Of a stretch of DNA of 64,000 nucleotides, positions 29,101-38,111 are shown piece by piece. Origin of the DNA: Micromonospora sp. H61 (GTDB taxonomy: Bacteria > Actinomycetota > Actinomycetes > Mycobacteriales > Micromonosporaceae); NCBI RefSeq assembly GCF_018070325.1, contig NZ_JAGPXY010000003.1, positions 173,353 to 237,352 of the forward strand. The letters are read 5' to 3'. A program made the position numbers and the translations under genes. Numbering within the stretch: the stretch's first letter is position 1; every line of letters begins with the position of its first letter. The notes beneath the pieces were generated by a model. It saw only the letters and a program-made list of their open reading frames with translations. It searched no databases and had not been told where the DNA came from.

Positions 29101-29844
29101 TCAGGCGCGGGCGGCGGCGAGCACCTGGCCGACCAGGGCGCCGGAGGTGCCGGAGCGCTCGTACTCGGGCCGGTTCAGGCTGCCACCCATCAGCGGCGCC
29201 GGGTTGCGGTGCACGGCCGGGCTGTCCGAGCTGACCAGGGCCGCGAAGTGGTACTCGTCGGCGCCGGTCGCCTCGACGATCCGGGCGATGTTGCGTGGCG
29301 TGATGCCACCGCCCGGCATGATGACGATCCGGCCGGCGGCCCGGCGCACCAGGTCGGCGATGAGCGGAGCACCCTCCAGCACGCTGACCTCCTGACCCGA
29401 GGTGAGCACCCGGTGCACGCCCAGCTCGATCAGCTGCTCCAGCGCCGCGTGCGGGTCGCGGGTCATGTCGAACGCCCGGTGGAAGGTGATGCTGGCGTCG
29501 CCCGCGGCGGCGATCAGCCGGCGGGTGGTCGGCACGTCGACGTCACCCTCGGCGGTCAACGCGCCGATCACGATGCCGTGCGCACCGGCCGCCACCGCGG
29601 CCCGGACGTCCCGCTCCATGGCCTCGATCTCGAACGGCGAGTAGATGAAGTCGCCGGCCCGAGGACGGACGATCACGTGTACCCGGATCCGGCTGACCGC
29701 GCGCACTGTCGTCTCGATGGTGCCCAGGCTGGGGGTCAGCCCGCCGTCGAAGAGCGCGGAGCACAACTCCACCCGGTCGGCGCCGGCCTCCTCGGCGGCG
29801 ACCGCTCCCTCGACGCTGTCGATGCAGATCTCGAATGTGTTCAT
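29101..29844 (-). CDS. cutC: CutC-family protein
   Basis: A 247-residue TIM-barrel protein of the CutC family, with FEICIDSVEGAVAAEEAGADRVELC at the N-terminus, VHVIVRPRAGDFIYS, FHRAFDM and IMPGGGI. The family was first linked to copper homeostasis, but later work questions that role, and its reaction is unknown. Its ATG overlaps the asparaginase stop (ATGA), making it the last gene of a six-gene operon. A GAGGAAG site precedes the start. The context suggests a metabolic role linked to amino-acid use rather than to copper. Confidence 0.93.
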   Translation of the reverse strand: MNTFEICIDSVEGAVAAEEAGADRVELCSALFDGGLTPSLGTIETTVRAVSRIRVHVIVRPRAGDFIYSPFEIEAMERDVRAAVAAGAHGIVIGALTAEGDVDVPTTRRLIAAAGDASITFHRAFDMTRDPHAALEQLIELGVHRVLTSGQEVSVLEGAPLIADLVRRAAGRIVIMPGGGITPRNIARIVEATGADEYHFAALVSSDSPAVHRNPAPLMGGSLNRPEYERSGTSGALVGQVLAAARA

Positions 29845-30848
29845 GATTCTTCCTCTTCCGTGCGAGACGTACGAGACGATGCCGTGGTCCAGTCGATGAC
29901 GGCCGTGACGGCACCAACGGGTACGCCGCCGCCGAGCACCGGCACCTGGCGCAGCGCGTCGGCCCCACCCACCGGTACGCCCACGGCGTCGAGGGCGGCG
30001 AGGGCGATGGCGGTGGTGGCTCGGGGCGAACCGTCGATCGCCTTCACCGCCACCGCGTGACCGTCCGGTGCGGCCACCGCGAGAACGCCTTCGGCCCCGC
30101 CCTTGGCGAGGACGCCGGGCAGCGCCCGCATCAGGTCGGTGTTCGGGTGCCCGTTCCAGCCGCCGACGTACTCCGGGTGTTGGCGCATGGCCTGCGCGAC
30201 CAGCGCCTCGTCGCTGCCGGCCGGCGCGGTGACCAACGCCTGGAAGGTGCGGGCCAGGCCGGTCAGCGACAGGCCGAACAGCGGTGCCCCGCAGCCGTCG
30301 ACAGCGTGGTGCGCGATCGGCGTGCCGGCCAGCCGGGCGACGGCGGCGGCGGTTTCCCGCTGGAGCGGGTGGTCGGGGTCGAGGTAGTCGTGGGTGCTCC
30401 AGGACCGGGCGACGCAGGCGACGAGCATCGCGGCGTGCTTGCCGGAGCAGTTCATCCGGACCCGGTCGCGCTGCCCGTCGGCGCGGATCAGCCGGTCCCG
30501 GGTCGGTTCGTCCTCCGGCCAGTCCTCCGGGCAGCCGAGGGCGTTCTCGGTCAGGCCGGCCCCGGCCAGCATCGCCCGCACCACCTCGACGTGCCTGTCG
30601 TCGCCGGTGTGGCTGCCGGCGGCGAGGGCCAGCGCCGGGCCGGTCAGCTCGTCGCCCGCCGCGATCCGGCAGGCCAGTGCCTGCACCGGCTTGAGGGTGG
30701 AGCGGGGCAGCACCGGCTCGTCGGGTACGCCGGCGGCGAGGGCGACCTTTCCGTCCGGGGCGAGCACCACGACGCTGCCGTAGTGCCGGCTCTCCACGAA
30801 GCCGTTGCGCACGACCCGGGCCAGTTCGGCGTAGCGGAAGATGGTCAC
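29841..30848 (-). CDS. Asparaginase (AnsA-like, PF06089 family)
   Basis: A 335-residue protein of the asparaginase family distinct from E. coli AnsA/AnsB. Landmarks are VVRNGFVESRHYGSVVVL, RSTLKPVQALAC, ALAAGSHTGDDRHVE, MNCSGKHAAMLVAC and AVDGCGAPLF. The Ser/Lys-rich blocks are the conserved active-site segments. It is expected to hydrolyse L-asparagine to aspartate and ammonia in the cytoplasm. GTG 30848 overlaps the upstream permease stop (GTGA). The preceding genes import acidic amino acids, so import and deamidation appear coupled. Confidence 0.88.
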   Translation of the reverse strand: MTIFRYAELARVVRNGFVESRHYGSVVVLAPDGKVALAAGVPDEPVLPRSTLKPVQALACRIAAGDELTGPALALAAGSHTGDDRHVEVVRAMLAGAGLTENALGCPEDWPEDEPTRDRLIRADGQRDRVRMNCSGKHAAMLVACVARSWSTHDYLDPDHPLQRETAAAVARLAGTPIAHHAVDGCGAPLFGLSLTGLARTFQALVTAPAGSDEALVAQAMRQHPEYVGGWNGHPNTDLMRALPGVLAKGGAEGVLAVAAPDGHAVAVKAIDGSPRATTAIALAALDAVGVPVGGADALRQVPVLGGGVPVGAVTAVIDWTTASSRTSRTEEEES

Positions 30849-31714
30849 CGGGGAGTGTTCCCTTCGAGGAGTGGTGGGGGCAGCTCGGCGCTCCGCCGTC
30901 CGCGCCGTCCACCGAAGCGGCCGTTGCGGGCCTGGAGGACGCGGGCGAACTTCGACAGCGAGGCGTTGACGACCAGGTAGATCAGCGCCACCACCAGGAA
31001 CGTCTGGATCAACAGATGGGTGTACGAGGAGAGCACCTGCCCGCTGTAGAGCAGCTCGGTGTAGCTGACCACGAAGCCGAGCGAGGTGTCCTTGAGCAGC
31101 CCGACGAGCTGGCTGACCAGTGACGGGGCGAGTTGGAGCAGCGCCTGCGGCAGGACCACCAGCGCCATCACCTGCCCGCGGCGCAGCCCGACCGCGAGCC
31201 CGGCCTCGGTCTGCCCACGGTCCAGCGCCAGGATGCCGGACCGGAAGATCTCCGCGAACGCCGCCGAGTTGGAGACCACCAGCGGCACCACGAGCTTCCA
31301 GAACAGCGGGAAGTTCAGCCCGTACTGCGGCAGGGCGAACAGCGTCACGTAGATCAGCAGCAGGGTGGGGACGGTCCGGAAGATCTCCACGTACGCGCCG
31401 GCCAGCCAGCGCAGCGGTCGGTGCGTCGACAGCCGGCCGAGCGCCAGGAGCAGTCCGAGCGCGGCGCTGAGCACTGCGGTCGCGGCGGCGGCGCGCAGCG
31501 TGGCCCACAGGCCGTTGAGCAGGTACCGCCAGATGGGCCAGGTGGTGAACGGTTCCCATCGGGCGGCGGCCAACTCGCCGTGGCTGGCGAACTGGTAGAC
31601 GGCCGCGACCAGGGCGCCGGCCAGGAGAACGGCGCCCAGCACTGTGGCGATCCGGATCCGCCGCTGGGCGCGCGGGCCGGGTTCGTCGAAGAGGATCTGT
31701 TGCGTCTTGTTCAT
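30845..31714 (-). CDS. Amino-acid ABC transporter permease (GluD-like)
   Basis: A 289-residue HisM-type permease with a membrane segment near residue 25 and then the transport core. The EAA-like loop region is FRSGILALDRGQTEAGLAVG. The consensus EIFRTVPTLLLIY is typical of polar amino-acid importers. The C-terminal tail is basic. It overlaps the second permease by 4 nt (ATGA) and is overlapped by the asparaginase gene. Confidence 0.93.
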   Translation of the reverse strand: MNKTQQILFDEPGPRAQRRIRIATVLGAVLLAGALVAAVYQFASHGELAAARWEPFTTWPIWRYLLNGLWATLRAAAATAVLSAALGLLLALGRLSTHRPLRWLAGAYVEIFRTVPTLLLIYVTLFALPQYGLNFPLFWKLVVPLVVSNSAAFAEIFRSGILALDRGQTEAGLAVGLRRGQVMALVVLPQALLQLAPSLVSQLVGLLKDTSLGFVVSYTELLYSGQVLSSYTHLLIQTFLVVALIYLVVNASLSKFARVLQARNGRFGGRRGRRSAELPPPLLEGNTPR

Positions 31715-32355
31715 CGGACGATCGCCAGCCTTCGTTCGAGCAGGCCGGTGACCTGACCGATGATCAGCGCCAGCAGCATGTAGGCGAGGCCCGCGCCGGT
31801 GAAGACAGCGATCGGTTGAGCCTCGACCAGGTTGACGGTGTTGGCGGCCTGGGTCAGCTCGACCACGCCGACGGCGGCGGCCAGCGAGGTGTTCATCAGC
31901 AGCGCGATGCAGATGTTGCCGATCGGCTGGATCACCGCCCGGAGTCCCTGCGGCAGGATCACGTGCCGCAGGGACTGGCCGAAGGTGAGCCCGATGGCTC
32001 GGGCTGCCTCAGCCTGGCCCACACCGACGGTGTTGATCCCGGCGCGGATCGCCTCGGCCAGGTACGCCCCCTCGTACACCGCGATGACGATCGCGGCTGA
32101 GGTGAACAGCGGGAACGTGATGCCGATGGTCGGCAGCGCGAACACGAAGAGCACCAGTAGCGCCAGCAGCGGCAGGTTCTGGAACACCTCCACGTACGCG
32201 GTGCCGATGGCGCGCAGCAGCGGAACGGGGGCGATGCGCAGGGTGGCCACGACGATGCCCAGCAGCATCGCCCCGACGGTGGTCACGACGGTCAGTTCGA
32301 CCGTCGTGACCAGGCCGTGGCCAAGCTCGCTCAGGTGGGAGGTGAGGGCTTCCAT
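31711..32355 (-). CDS. Amino-acid ABC transporter permease (GluC-like)
   Basis: A 214-residue HisM-type permease of standard length. It has EVFQNLPLLALLV and the EAA loop EAIRAGINTVGVGQAEAARA, which contacts the ATPase. It pairs with the adjacent GluD-like subunit to form the membrane channel of a Glu/Asp/Gln-type importer. It begins 17 bp after the binding-protein gene. Confidence 0.94.
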   Translation of the reverse strand: MEALTSHLSELGHGLVTTVELTVVTTVGAMLLGIVVATLRIAPVPLLRAIGTAYVEVFQNLPLLALLVLFVFALPTIGITFPLFTSAAIVIAVYEGAYLAEAIRAGINTVGVGQAEAARAIGLTFGQSLRHVILPQGLRAVIQPIGNICIALLMNTSLAAAVGVVELTQAANTVNLVEAQPIAVFTGAGLAYMLLALIIGQVTGLLERRLAIVR

Positions 32356-32371
32356 CGGTACGAGAGGCTGC

Positions 32372-33340
32372 TCAGGAGCCGTCGGCGGAACCGAGGGCGG
32401 GCGGGGTGGGCGCCCCGCCCTCCACCACCGAGCCGAGGGTGCCTTCCCAGACCTTCGCCCAGGTGCCGTCAGCCTGGATCTTCTTCAGCCAGTTGTTGAC
32501 GAACTCCTTGAACTGCACGTCCTCCTTGTTGAGGCCGATGCCGTACGCCTCGGTGGTGAACGGCTCGCCCACCACCTTCATCCCCGGGTTCGCCTTGGCG
32601 CCCGAGGCGAGCAGCGTGAAGTCCTGCACGTACGCGTCGCCGCGCTTCTGCAGCAGCGCCTGCAACGCCTGCGGGTCGGTGCCGAAGGCGATCTGCTTCG
32701 AGCCGGGCGCGGCGGAGGGCAGCGCGGTGACGGCGGGGGTGTTCGCCCCGACGATCACGGTCTTGCCGGCGAGGTCCTTCACGCTCTTGATCGAGGTGTC
32801 GTCCTTGCGGACCCCGACGGCGAGGCCGGAGGTGAGGTACGGCCCGGCGAAGGCGACCTGGGTGGCCCGCTGCGGGGTGATCGTGTACGTCTGGAAGACC
32901 GCGTCCACCGACTTGGCCTGGAGCATGGCCTCCCGGGTCTGGGTGCCGATGGTCGTCGTCTTCACCTCGGGCTTGCCGATGATGTACTTCGCCAGCAACT
33001 TCGCCATGTCGGCGTCGAAGCCCTCGATGGTGCCGCTGACCGGGTTCTGCTGGGCGAGCAGTGGCGCGTCCAGAGATCCGCCGATGTTCAGGTAGCCGCG
33101 CTTGCGGATCGCCTCCATCGTCGAACCGGCCGGGATGTCCGCGTCGGTGGCCACCGGGGCGGCGTCGTACACCGATTGGGCGACCACGCCGTCGCCGCCC
33201 AGGCCGGGGTTGCCGGGCAACGTCGGAGCGCTGCCGCCGCTGTCGCCGCCGCAGCCGGCGGCGGCGAGGGCCACCGCCACAGCGGTGGCGGTGAGGGCGA
33301 GCGACCGCCGCCCGGTGAAGCTCATCTTGAGGATTGACAT
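32372..33340 (-). CDS. Glutamate-type ABC transporter substrate-binding lipoprotein
   Basis: A 322-residue solute-binding lipoprotein. A signal peptide has a lipobox (ALAAAGC, Cys about residue 30). The rest is a periplasmic-binding-protein type 3 domain with GYLNIGGSLDAPLL, GFDADMAKLLAKY, TYTITPQRATQVAFAGPYL and LNKEDVQFKEFVNNWLKK. Similar proteins bind glutamate or aspartate. GGGAGGGTGTC just before ATG 33340 fixes the start. ATG 33325 is a weaker alternative. Confidence 0.93.
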   Translation of the reverse strand: MSILKMSFTGRRSLALTATAVAVALAAAGCGGDSGGSAPTLPGNPGLGGDGVVAQSVYDAAPVATDADIPAGSTMEAIRKRGYLNIGGSLDAPLLAQQNPVSGTIEGFDADMAKLLAKYIIGKPEVKTTTIGTQTREAMLQAKSVDAVFQTYTITPQRATQVAFAGPYLTSGLAVGVRKDDTSIKSVKDLAGKTVIVGANTPAVTALPSAAPGSKQIAFGTDPQALQALLQKRGDAYVQDFTLLASGAKANPGMKVVGEPFTTEAYGIGLNKEDVQFKEFVNNWLKKIQADGTWAKVWEGTLGSVVEGGAPTPPALGSADGS

Positions 33341-33359
33341 GACACCCTCCCGTTGGGGG

Positions 33360-34121
33360 CTAGTGCTGGAGGATCTTGGATAGGAAGTCGCGGGCCCGCT
33401 CGGTGCGCGGGGCTGCGAAGAAGTCGTCGGGTGCGCCGGATTCGACGATCCGGCCGTCGTCCATGAAGACCACCCGGTCGGCGGCGCGACGGGCGAAGCC
33501 CATCTCGTGGGTCACCACGATCATGGTCATCCCCTCGGCGGCGAGGGAGACCATCACGTCGAGCACCTCGTTGACCATTTCCGGGTCGAGGGCCGAGGTC
33601 GGCTCGTCGAAGAGCAGCACCTTCGGTTGCATCGCCAGGGCTCTGGCGATCGCGGCCCGCTGCTGCTGCCCGCCGGAGAGTTGGGCCGGGTGGTGGTCTG
33701 CCTTGTCGGCGATACCGACGCGCTCCAACAGGGCCATCGCCTGCTGCCGCGCCTCGGGTCGGGGGATCCGGCGGACCCGGGTGGGGCCGAGGGTGATGTT
33801 GTCCAGCACCGTCTTGTGGCCGAAGAGGTTGAAGGACTGGAAGACCATGCCGACATCGGCGCGCAGCCGGGCCAGCGCGCGGCCCTCGGCGGGCAGCGGC
33901 TCACCGTCGATCTCGACGCTGCCCTGCCCGGCGGTCTCCAGGCGGTTGAGGCAGCGGCACAGTGTCGACTTGCCGGAGCCGGAGGGCCCCACCACGACGA
34001 CCACCTCGCCGGCGGCCACCGTGAGGTCGATGTCCTTGAGCACGTGCAGCGGACCGAACCACTTGTTCAGGCCGCGTACCGACACCATCGGTCGGTCCGC
34101 ATCCGTCGTCTTCGGTGCCAC
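33360..34121 (-). CDS. Amino-acid ABC transporter ATP-binding protein (GluA-like)
   Basis: A 253-residue ABC ATPase with Walker [14 protein letters not shown], signature LSGGQQQR, Walker [14 protein letters not shown] and switch His VTHEMG. It belongs to the polar amino-acid importer subgroup (GlnQ/GluA). It is the first gene of the operon gluA-like, gluB-like, gluC-like, gluD-like, asparaginase, cutC. GTG 34121 is used, with GAGG about 8 nt upstream. ATG at residue 12 is possible. The promoter must lie in the 131-bp divergent region shared with the ROK gene. Confidence 0.95.
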   Translation of the reverse strand: MAPKTTDADRPMVSVRGLNKWFGPLHVLKDIDLTVAAGEVVVVVGPSGSGKSTLCRCLNRLETAGQGSVEIDGEPLPAEGRALARLRADVGMVFQSFNLFGHKTVLDNITLGPTRVRRIPRPEARQQAMALLERVGIADKADHHPAQLSGGQQQRAAIARALAMQPKVLLFDEPTSALDPEMVNEVLDVMVSLAAEGMTMIVVTHEMGFARRAADRVVFMDDGRIVESGAPDDFFAAPRTERARDFLSKILQH

Positions 34122-34149
34122 CAGACGGGCCTCACTTCCTTCGACTACA

Positions 34150-34212
34150 AAACTAAGTCAGCTTCATATCGAACCAACAGCGCCATCTAAAGGTAGCCAG
34201 GAAACTAAGTCA
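34150..34212. promoter_or_regulatory. Direct-repeat candidate operator between gluA-like and ROK genes
   Basis: AAACTAAGTCA occurs at 34150-34160 and again at 34202-34212, 52 bp (about five helical turns) apart, in the only AT-rich part of the divergent intergenic region. The reverse complement, TGACTTAGTTT, resembles ROK-family sites, which often carry TTAGTTT-type half-sites. It could be bound by the adjacent ROK protein and loop both promoters. This is inference. Confidence 0.5.
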
Positions 34213-34252
34213 ACCGGTTGCTTGAACAAACTCCGGGTGCTAAGAAGCTGAC

Positions 34253-35425
34253 GTGACGATTGACGACGCGCCACGCGATGCCCTCCGGGGCGGCCCCCGG
34301 GAGCTACTGCGCTGGGTGGCCACCGGTGCGGCCGTCAGTCGGGCCGACCTGTCCCGCCTCTCCGGGCTCTCCCCGTCGACGGTCTCCCAGCGGGTCGAGG
34401 CGTTGATCAGCCAGGGGCTGCTGGAGGAGGCCGGCGCCGGGCGGTCCCGGGGTGGCCGGCGACCCCGCCAACTCGCGGTGCCCACCGGCGGCGCCGTGGT
34501 CGGCGCCATCGACCTCGGCGCGCATCACGCCCGCGTCGGTGCGCTGGACCTCTCCGGGCGGGTGGTCCAGGCCCGCACCCTGCCGGTCCGCATCGAGGAC
34601 GGCCCGGAGGCGGTGCTCGGCGCGCTACTCGCCGAGGTCGCCACGCTGGTGGGCAGCGCCCCGGCGACCGGCGGCTCGGCGTCAGGTGCGCTCCGTGGCA
34701 TCGGCATCGGGATTCCCGGTCCGGTGCAGCACTCCACCGGGCGGATAGTCAGCCCGTCGCGGATGCCCGGCTGGAACGGCTTCGACGTCGCCGCGTTCTG
34801 CGCCGACCGGGTCGACGTGCCGGTCATCGTGGACAACGACGCCAACCTGATGGCGCTCGGCGCGCACCGCACCGCGCATTCCGAGTTGGACCACGCTGTC
34901 TACATCAAGGCTGGCACCGGAATCGGCTCCGGGGTGATCTCCAGTGGACGGTTGCACCGGGGCGCGCAGGGCTCGGCCGGGGACATCAGCCACTGCCGGG
35001 TGGTGGCCGATCCCGCGCCACCGTGCACCTGTGGCAACGCCGGTTGCCTGGAGGCGGTGGCCAGCGGCGCCGCACTGGTCACCGCGCTGCGGGAGCAGGG
35101 TGTGCCGGTCTCCGACCTGACCGGTGTGATCCGCCTGATCGACGACGGTGACCGGCAGGCCACCGCCCTCGCCCGGCAGGCCGGTCGCGCAGTCGGCGAG
35201 ATCCTGGCCGTGGTGGTCAACTTCTTCAACCCGCAGGTGGTGGCCATCGGTGGTCGGCTCGCCGACTGCGAGCCGCTGCTGGCCAGCATGCGGGCCACCC
35301 TCTACGAACGGTGCCTCCCGCTGGCCACCCAGACCCTGCTCATCGAACGGGTCGCCGCCGGCCAGGACGTCGGCATCACCGGTGCCGCCCACCTGGTGAT
35401 CGACCACGTCGTAGCGTCCGCCTGA
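34253..35425 (+). CDS. ROK-family transcriptional regulator
   Basis: A 390-residue NagC/XylR-type regulator. The N-terminal winged helix (SRADLSRLSGLSPSTVSQRV) is followed by a sugar-kinase-like ROK fold with VGAIDLGAHHARVG, IGIGIPGPV, VDNDANLMALG and the zinc motif CTCGNAGCLEA. Zinc in that motif shapes the effector site in known ROK proteins, and effectors are usually sugars or sugar phosphates. It is therefore notable that it sits divergently from an amino-acid import operon. GTG 34253 has a weak SD. Confidence 0.93.
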   Translation: MTIDDAPRDALRGGPRELLRWVATGAAVSRADLSRLSGLSPSTVSQRVEALISQGLLEEAGAGRSRGGRRPRQLAVPTGGAVVGAIDLGAHHARVGALDLSGRVVQARTLPVRIEDGPEAVLGALLAEVATLVGSAPATGGSASGALRGIGIGIPGPVQHSTGRIVSPSRMPGWNGFDVAAFCADRVDVPVIVDNDANLMALGAHRTAHSELDHAVYIKAGTGIGSGVISSGRLHRGAQGSAGDISHCRVVADPAPPCTCGNAGCLEAVASGAALVTALREQGVPVSDLTGVIRLIDDGDRQATALARQAGRAVGEILAVVVNFFNPQVVAIGGRLADCEPLLASMRATLYERCLPLATQTLLIERVAAGQDVGITGAAHLVIDHVVASA

Positions 35426-35601
35426 TCTCGCTCAAAGCAACCGCAGTGGTCACCTAGGGTTATCTTCTTCTGTGTAGCATGCCGGATCTATCCGATTTTA
35501 CGCGTGCGTCGACACCAATCATCCTGACAGTTTCCTTACAGGCAGTCACGTAGCCTTCCGATGTTCCTCACTCACCCGTGACTGCCCCAGGAGGTTTCGA
35601 C

Positions 35602-36429
35602 GTGCGGATCAACGGACGGCTGCTCGTGCCGATCTCGTTGGCAGTGGTGCTGGCAACCGCCGCCTGTGGCCTGTCGGCACCGGCGTCCGGGCAGGCCGAA
35701 GTCCCACGCTCCGGCCCGAGTACGCACAGCTCAGCTCCGAGCCCCAAGGACACACCGACCTCCAGCCCGACTCCGGAGATCCCGACCGACGCGCAGATCC
35801 CCACCAGGGCCGCCGGCACCTTCACCACCGCCACCGGCAACGGTCGCGTGATCGGCAAGGGCAAGAAGCGGGTGCGCTACAGCGTCTCGGTGGAGAAGGG
35901 CATCGCCTGGGGTGACATCCCCGCCTGGAAGCCGGACCGGTTCGCCGCGAGCATCGACCAGGTGCTGGCCGCACCGAACGGGTGGGCCACGTCCGCACAG
36001 CACCCGGTCACCAACGCCGCGGTGAACCTGACCCGGGCGTCGTGGTCCTTCCAGCGGGTCGGCACCTCTAAGGTCGACGTCGACGTGCGGCTCGCGACAC
36101 CGAGGACAGTGGACAGACTCTGCGGCGCTAGTGGCGTCGACACCGAGGGCGTCTACTCCTGCAAGTACGGCAAGACCATCATGATCAACCTGCGGCGTTG
36201 GCTCCAGGGCTCACCGGGATACCCGGTCAGCATCGACGAGTACCACGCCGGCGTGATCAATCACGAGTTCGGCCACTTCCTCGGCTTCGCCCACATGAAG
36301 TGCGGCGGTCGCGGCAAGCCGGCCCCGGTCATGATGACCCAGACGATGGGCCTGGGCGGGTGCGTGCCCAACGTCAGCCCGTTCGTCGGCAACGGGCAGT
36401 TCGTCAGCGGACCGTGGGCGCCGTCCTGA
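35602..36429 (+). CDS. DUF3152 lipoprotein with zincin HExxH motif
   Basis: A 275-residue exported lipoprotein. A signal peptide ends in lipobox ATAACG. A Ser/Pro/Thr-rich spacer leads to a DUF3152 domain (about 90-275). The motif NHEFGHFLGFAHMKC matches the metzincin-like HExxHxxGxxH pattern, so a zinc protease-type active site is plausible though unproven for DUF3152. Four or more Cys residues probably form disulfides. AGGAGG about 7 nt upstream of GTG 35602 decides the start over GTG 35578. Confidence 0.88.
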   Translation: MRINGRLLVPISLAVVLATAACGLSAPASGQAEVPRSGPSTHSSAPSPKDTPTSSPTPEIPTDAQIPTRAAGTFTTATGNGRVIGKGKKRVRYSVSVEKGIAWGDIPAWKPDRFAASIDQVLAAPNGWATSAQHPVTNAAVNLTRASWSFQRVGTSKVDVDVRLATPRTVDRLCGASGVDTEGVYSCKYGKTIMINLRRWLQGSPGYPVSIDEYHAGVINHEFGHFLGFAHMKCGGRGKPAPVMMTQTMGLGGCVPNVSPFVGNGQFVSGPWAPS

Positions 36430-36849
36430 CCTGGTGATCCGGACTTGATGGCCTGCGGTCCACCGAATTGGACGGTTTCCGTGGGGTCGCACGGTCGAGA
36501 ATGGGTACCGTGGTCGATGTCCTTCCGGCCGTGCTGGGTCTGCGGCGAAGGCGCTCTTTCCTCCCGGCCCCTGACCGGGGAATCACAGGCCAGCCGTCAG
36601 ACAAAGAGGCCTTTTGTAGGATATCTGACAGAGCTGAGAGTGGAGGTATTTGGATATTCGCTGGACCGAGTTCAAGAATTGCCTGAACGGCTGACATTGG
36701 TCTGGTCAGACCGGGTGCTTTATAAGCTGCCTCGTCGTGTGGTTCCAGCCCGGCCGGAGGACTAATCTCCAAGGGTGCCTATGGCACTGTGCAAAGCGCT
36801 TTGCTTCTTTGCGCAGCAGCGCCAGTCAAGACCCGGGAGACACCACTCG
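36430..36849. other. Region without a supportable gene
   Basis: A 420-bp stretch of lower GC than its flanks. Open frames on both strands (about 106 and 122 codons) have no recognisable domain and no good ribosome-binding site. The AT-rich patch around 36610-36665 could hold a promoter for the downstream DUF4352-like gene. Confidence 0.5.
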
Positions 36850-37662
36850 ATGACGGCACCCAACGAGCCTCACCAGAATCAGCTCCCCGCCGGCCAGCCG
36901 CCGATGCCACCGACGGCTCAGTTCTCGCAGGTGCCCGCCGGGCAGTTCCCGCCGCCCCCATTAGGTCAGTCTCCGCCGCCGCCCGGCCAGTTCCCGCCGC
37001 CGCCCGCCCCAAAGAAGCGTGCATCCTGGCTACTTCCCACTCTCATCGGGGTCGGCGCGTTCGTGGTGCTGTGCTGTGGTGGCGCCATGGTGGTCAGTCT
37101 TACCGCTGATGACAAGAAGGTTGACGCCGCCGCCGTTAGCAGTGGCGCACCCGCCGCCACGAACAGCGTTGCCGCGAGCGCAGCGCCACCGGCAGACGAG
37201 GCGGTCGCACCCACGCCGGCCAAGACTTCGGCGGCTCCCGCAGAGACGAAGCCCAAGGTAGCCGGCATCGGCGACAAGGTGCGCGGCGGTGATTTCGAAT
37301 TCACCGTCAAGAGCGTGAAGTGTGGGATCGCGAAGGTAGGCAGCGAGTTCCTCAACACCAAGGCGCAGGGCACGTTCTGCAGAGTCAGCGTGACGGTCAA
37401 AAACGTTACTAAGAAGGCGCACAGCTTCCACGCCGACGGCAGTATTTCCGCGCAGGACGGGAGTGGCCGGAAATACGAGGTCGACGGCGAGGCCGGGATC
37501 TACGGCAATGATGACGGGCAGGGATTCCTCGATGAGATCAATCCGGGCAACTCGGTGACCGCGAACGTGTTCTTCGACGTTCCGAAGGGCACCAAGCTCA
37601 AAACGATCACCCTGGACGCCGGGCTGTTCACCCTCGCCGAGGACGCCGTCGTCGCACTCTGA
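36850..37662 (+). CDS. DUF4352-like membrane-anchored protein
   Basis: A 270-residue protein. A cytoplasmic Pro/Gln/Phe-rich N-terminus with repeated GQFPPPP-type units (residues about 15-58) leads to one membrane helix (about 62-85). An Ala/Pro/Thr-rich spacer follows, then an extracellular immunoglobulin-like domain (about 140-270) of the DUF4352 type (GDFEFTVKSVKC, VTVKNVTKKAHSF, GNSVTANVFFDVPKGTK). Such domains are common in actinobacterial surface proteins of unknown role. Two Cys residues in the domain may pair. ATG 36850 follows a GGGAGA site. Confidence 0.8.
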   Translation: MTAPNEPHQNQLPAGQPPMPPTAQFSQVPAGQFPPPPLGQSPPPPGQFPPPPAPKKRASWLLPTLIGVGAFVVLCCGGAMVVSLTADDKKVDAAAVSSGAPAATNSVAASAAPPADEAVAPTPAKTSAAPAETKPKVAGIGDKVRGGDFEFTVKSVKCGIAKVGSEFLNTKAQGTFCRVSVTVKNVTKKAHSFHADGSISAQDGSGRKYEVDGEAGIYGNDDGQGFLDEINPGNSVTANVFFDVPKGTKLKTITLDAGLFTLAEDAVVAL

Positions 37663-37780
37663 CCGCCGCCAAGCCTCCCGGCGATGATGCCCAGACCAGT
37701 GTCACGATGCGCTCTCAACGCCCGACACGTCCACCGAAGTTCTCGACCGGCCGTCGCACCTGGTCCGCCTGAGTGAAGAG

Positions 37781-37815
37781 CGAGGCCCCCGGCAAGCGCT
37801 GGGGGCCTCGTCGTT
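37781..37815. terminator. Bidirectional terminator between convergent genes
   Basis: CGAGGCCCCC (37781-37790) and GGGGGCCTCG (37801-37810) form a perfect 10-bp stem with a 10-nt loop, followed by TCGTT. It lies between the DUF4352-like and DUF397 stops. Confidence 0.8.
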
Positions 37816-37919
37816 AGGGCAGGTGTTGGGTAGTGATAACCGCAAGTCAGCGTGCGCCGGGTTACGTCTGAGGAGTCACCTGACGAAGGCTCAACGTGAG
37901 CGCGCTCGCTGCTCACAGG

Positions 37920-38111
37920 TTAGTGGCGGTGGGTTCCCCGAACGAAGCTTGCCCAGGCGGTGGGGGAGAAGGTGAGGGCCGGTCCGTGCGGGTCTTTGCT
38001 GTCGCGTACGGCGACGATGCCGAGCAGGTTGTCGGCAACCTCGACGCACTCACCGCCATTGCCCGCGCTGCGGGTGCTCTTGCGCCAGGAAGCGCCCGTC
38101 AGGTCAACCAT
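37920..38111 (-). CDS. DUF397 domain protein
   Basis: A 63-residue DUF397 protein (WRKSTRSAGNGGECVEVADN, VAVRDSKDP, LTFSPTAWASFV). DUF397 proteins are paired throughout mycelial actinobacteria with Scr1/DUF5753 helix-turn-helix regulators, as here. The start overlaps the 3' end of the upstream regulator gene by 8 bp. In characterised pairs the small protein antagonises the regulator, and several pairs affect development or antibiotic production. Confidence 0.92.
   Translation of the reverse strand: MVDLTGASWRKSTRSAGNGGECVEVADNLLGIVAVRDSKDPHGPALTFSPTAWASFVRGTHRH

Noticed and set aside
36404..36772. Overlapping open frames of about 106 (+) and 122 (-) codons
   Set aside because: Neither has a plausible ribosome-binding site, domain or coding-like composition.
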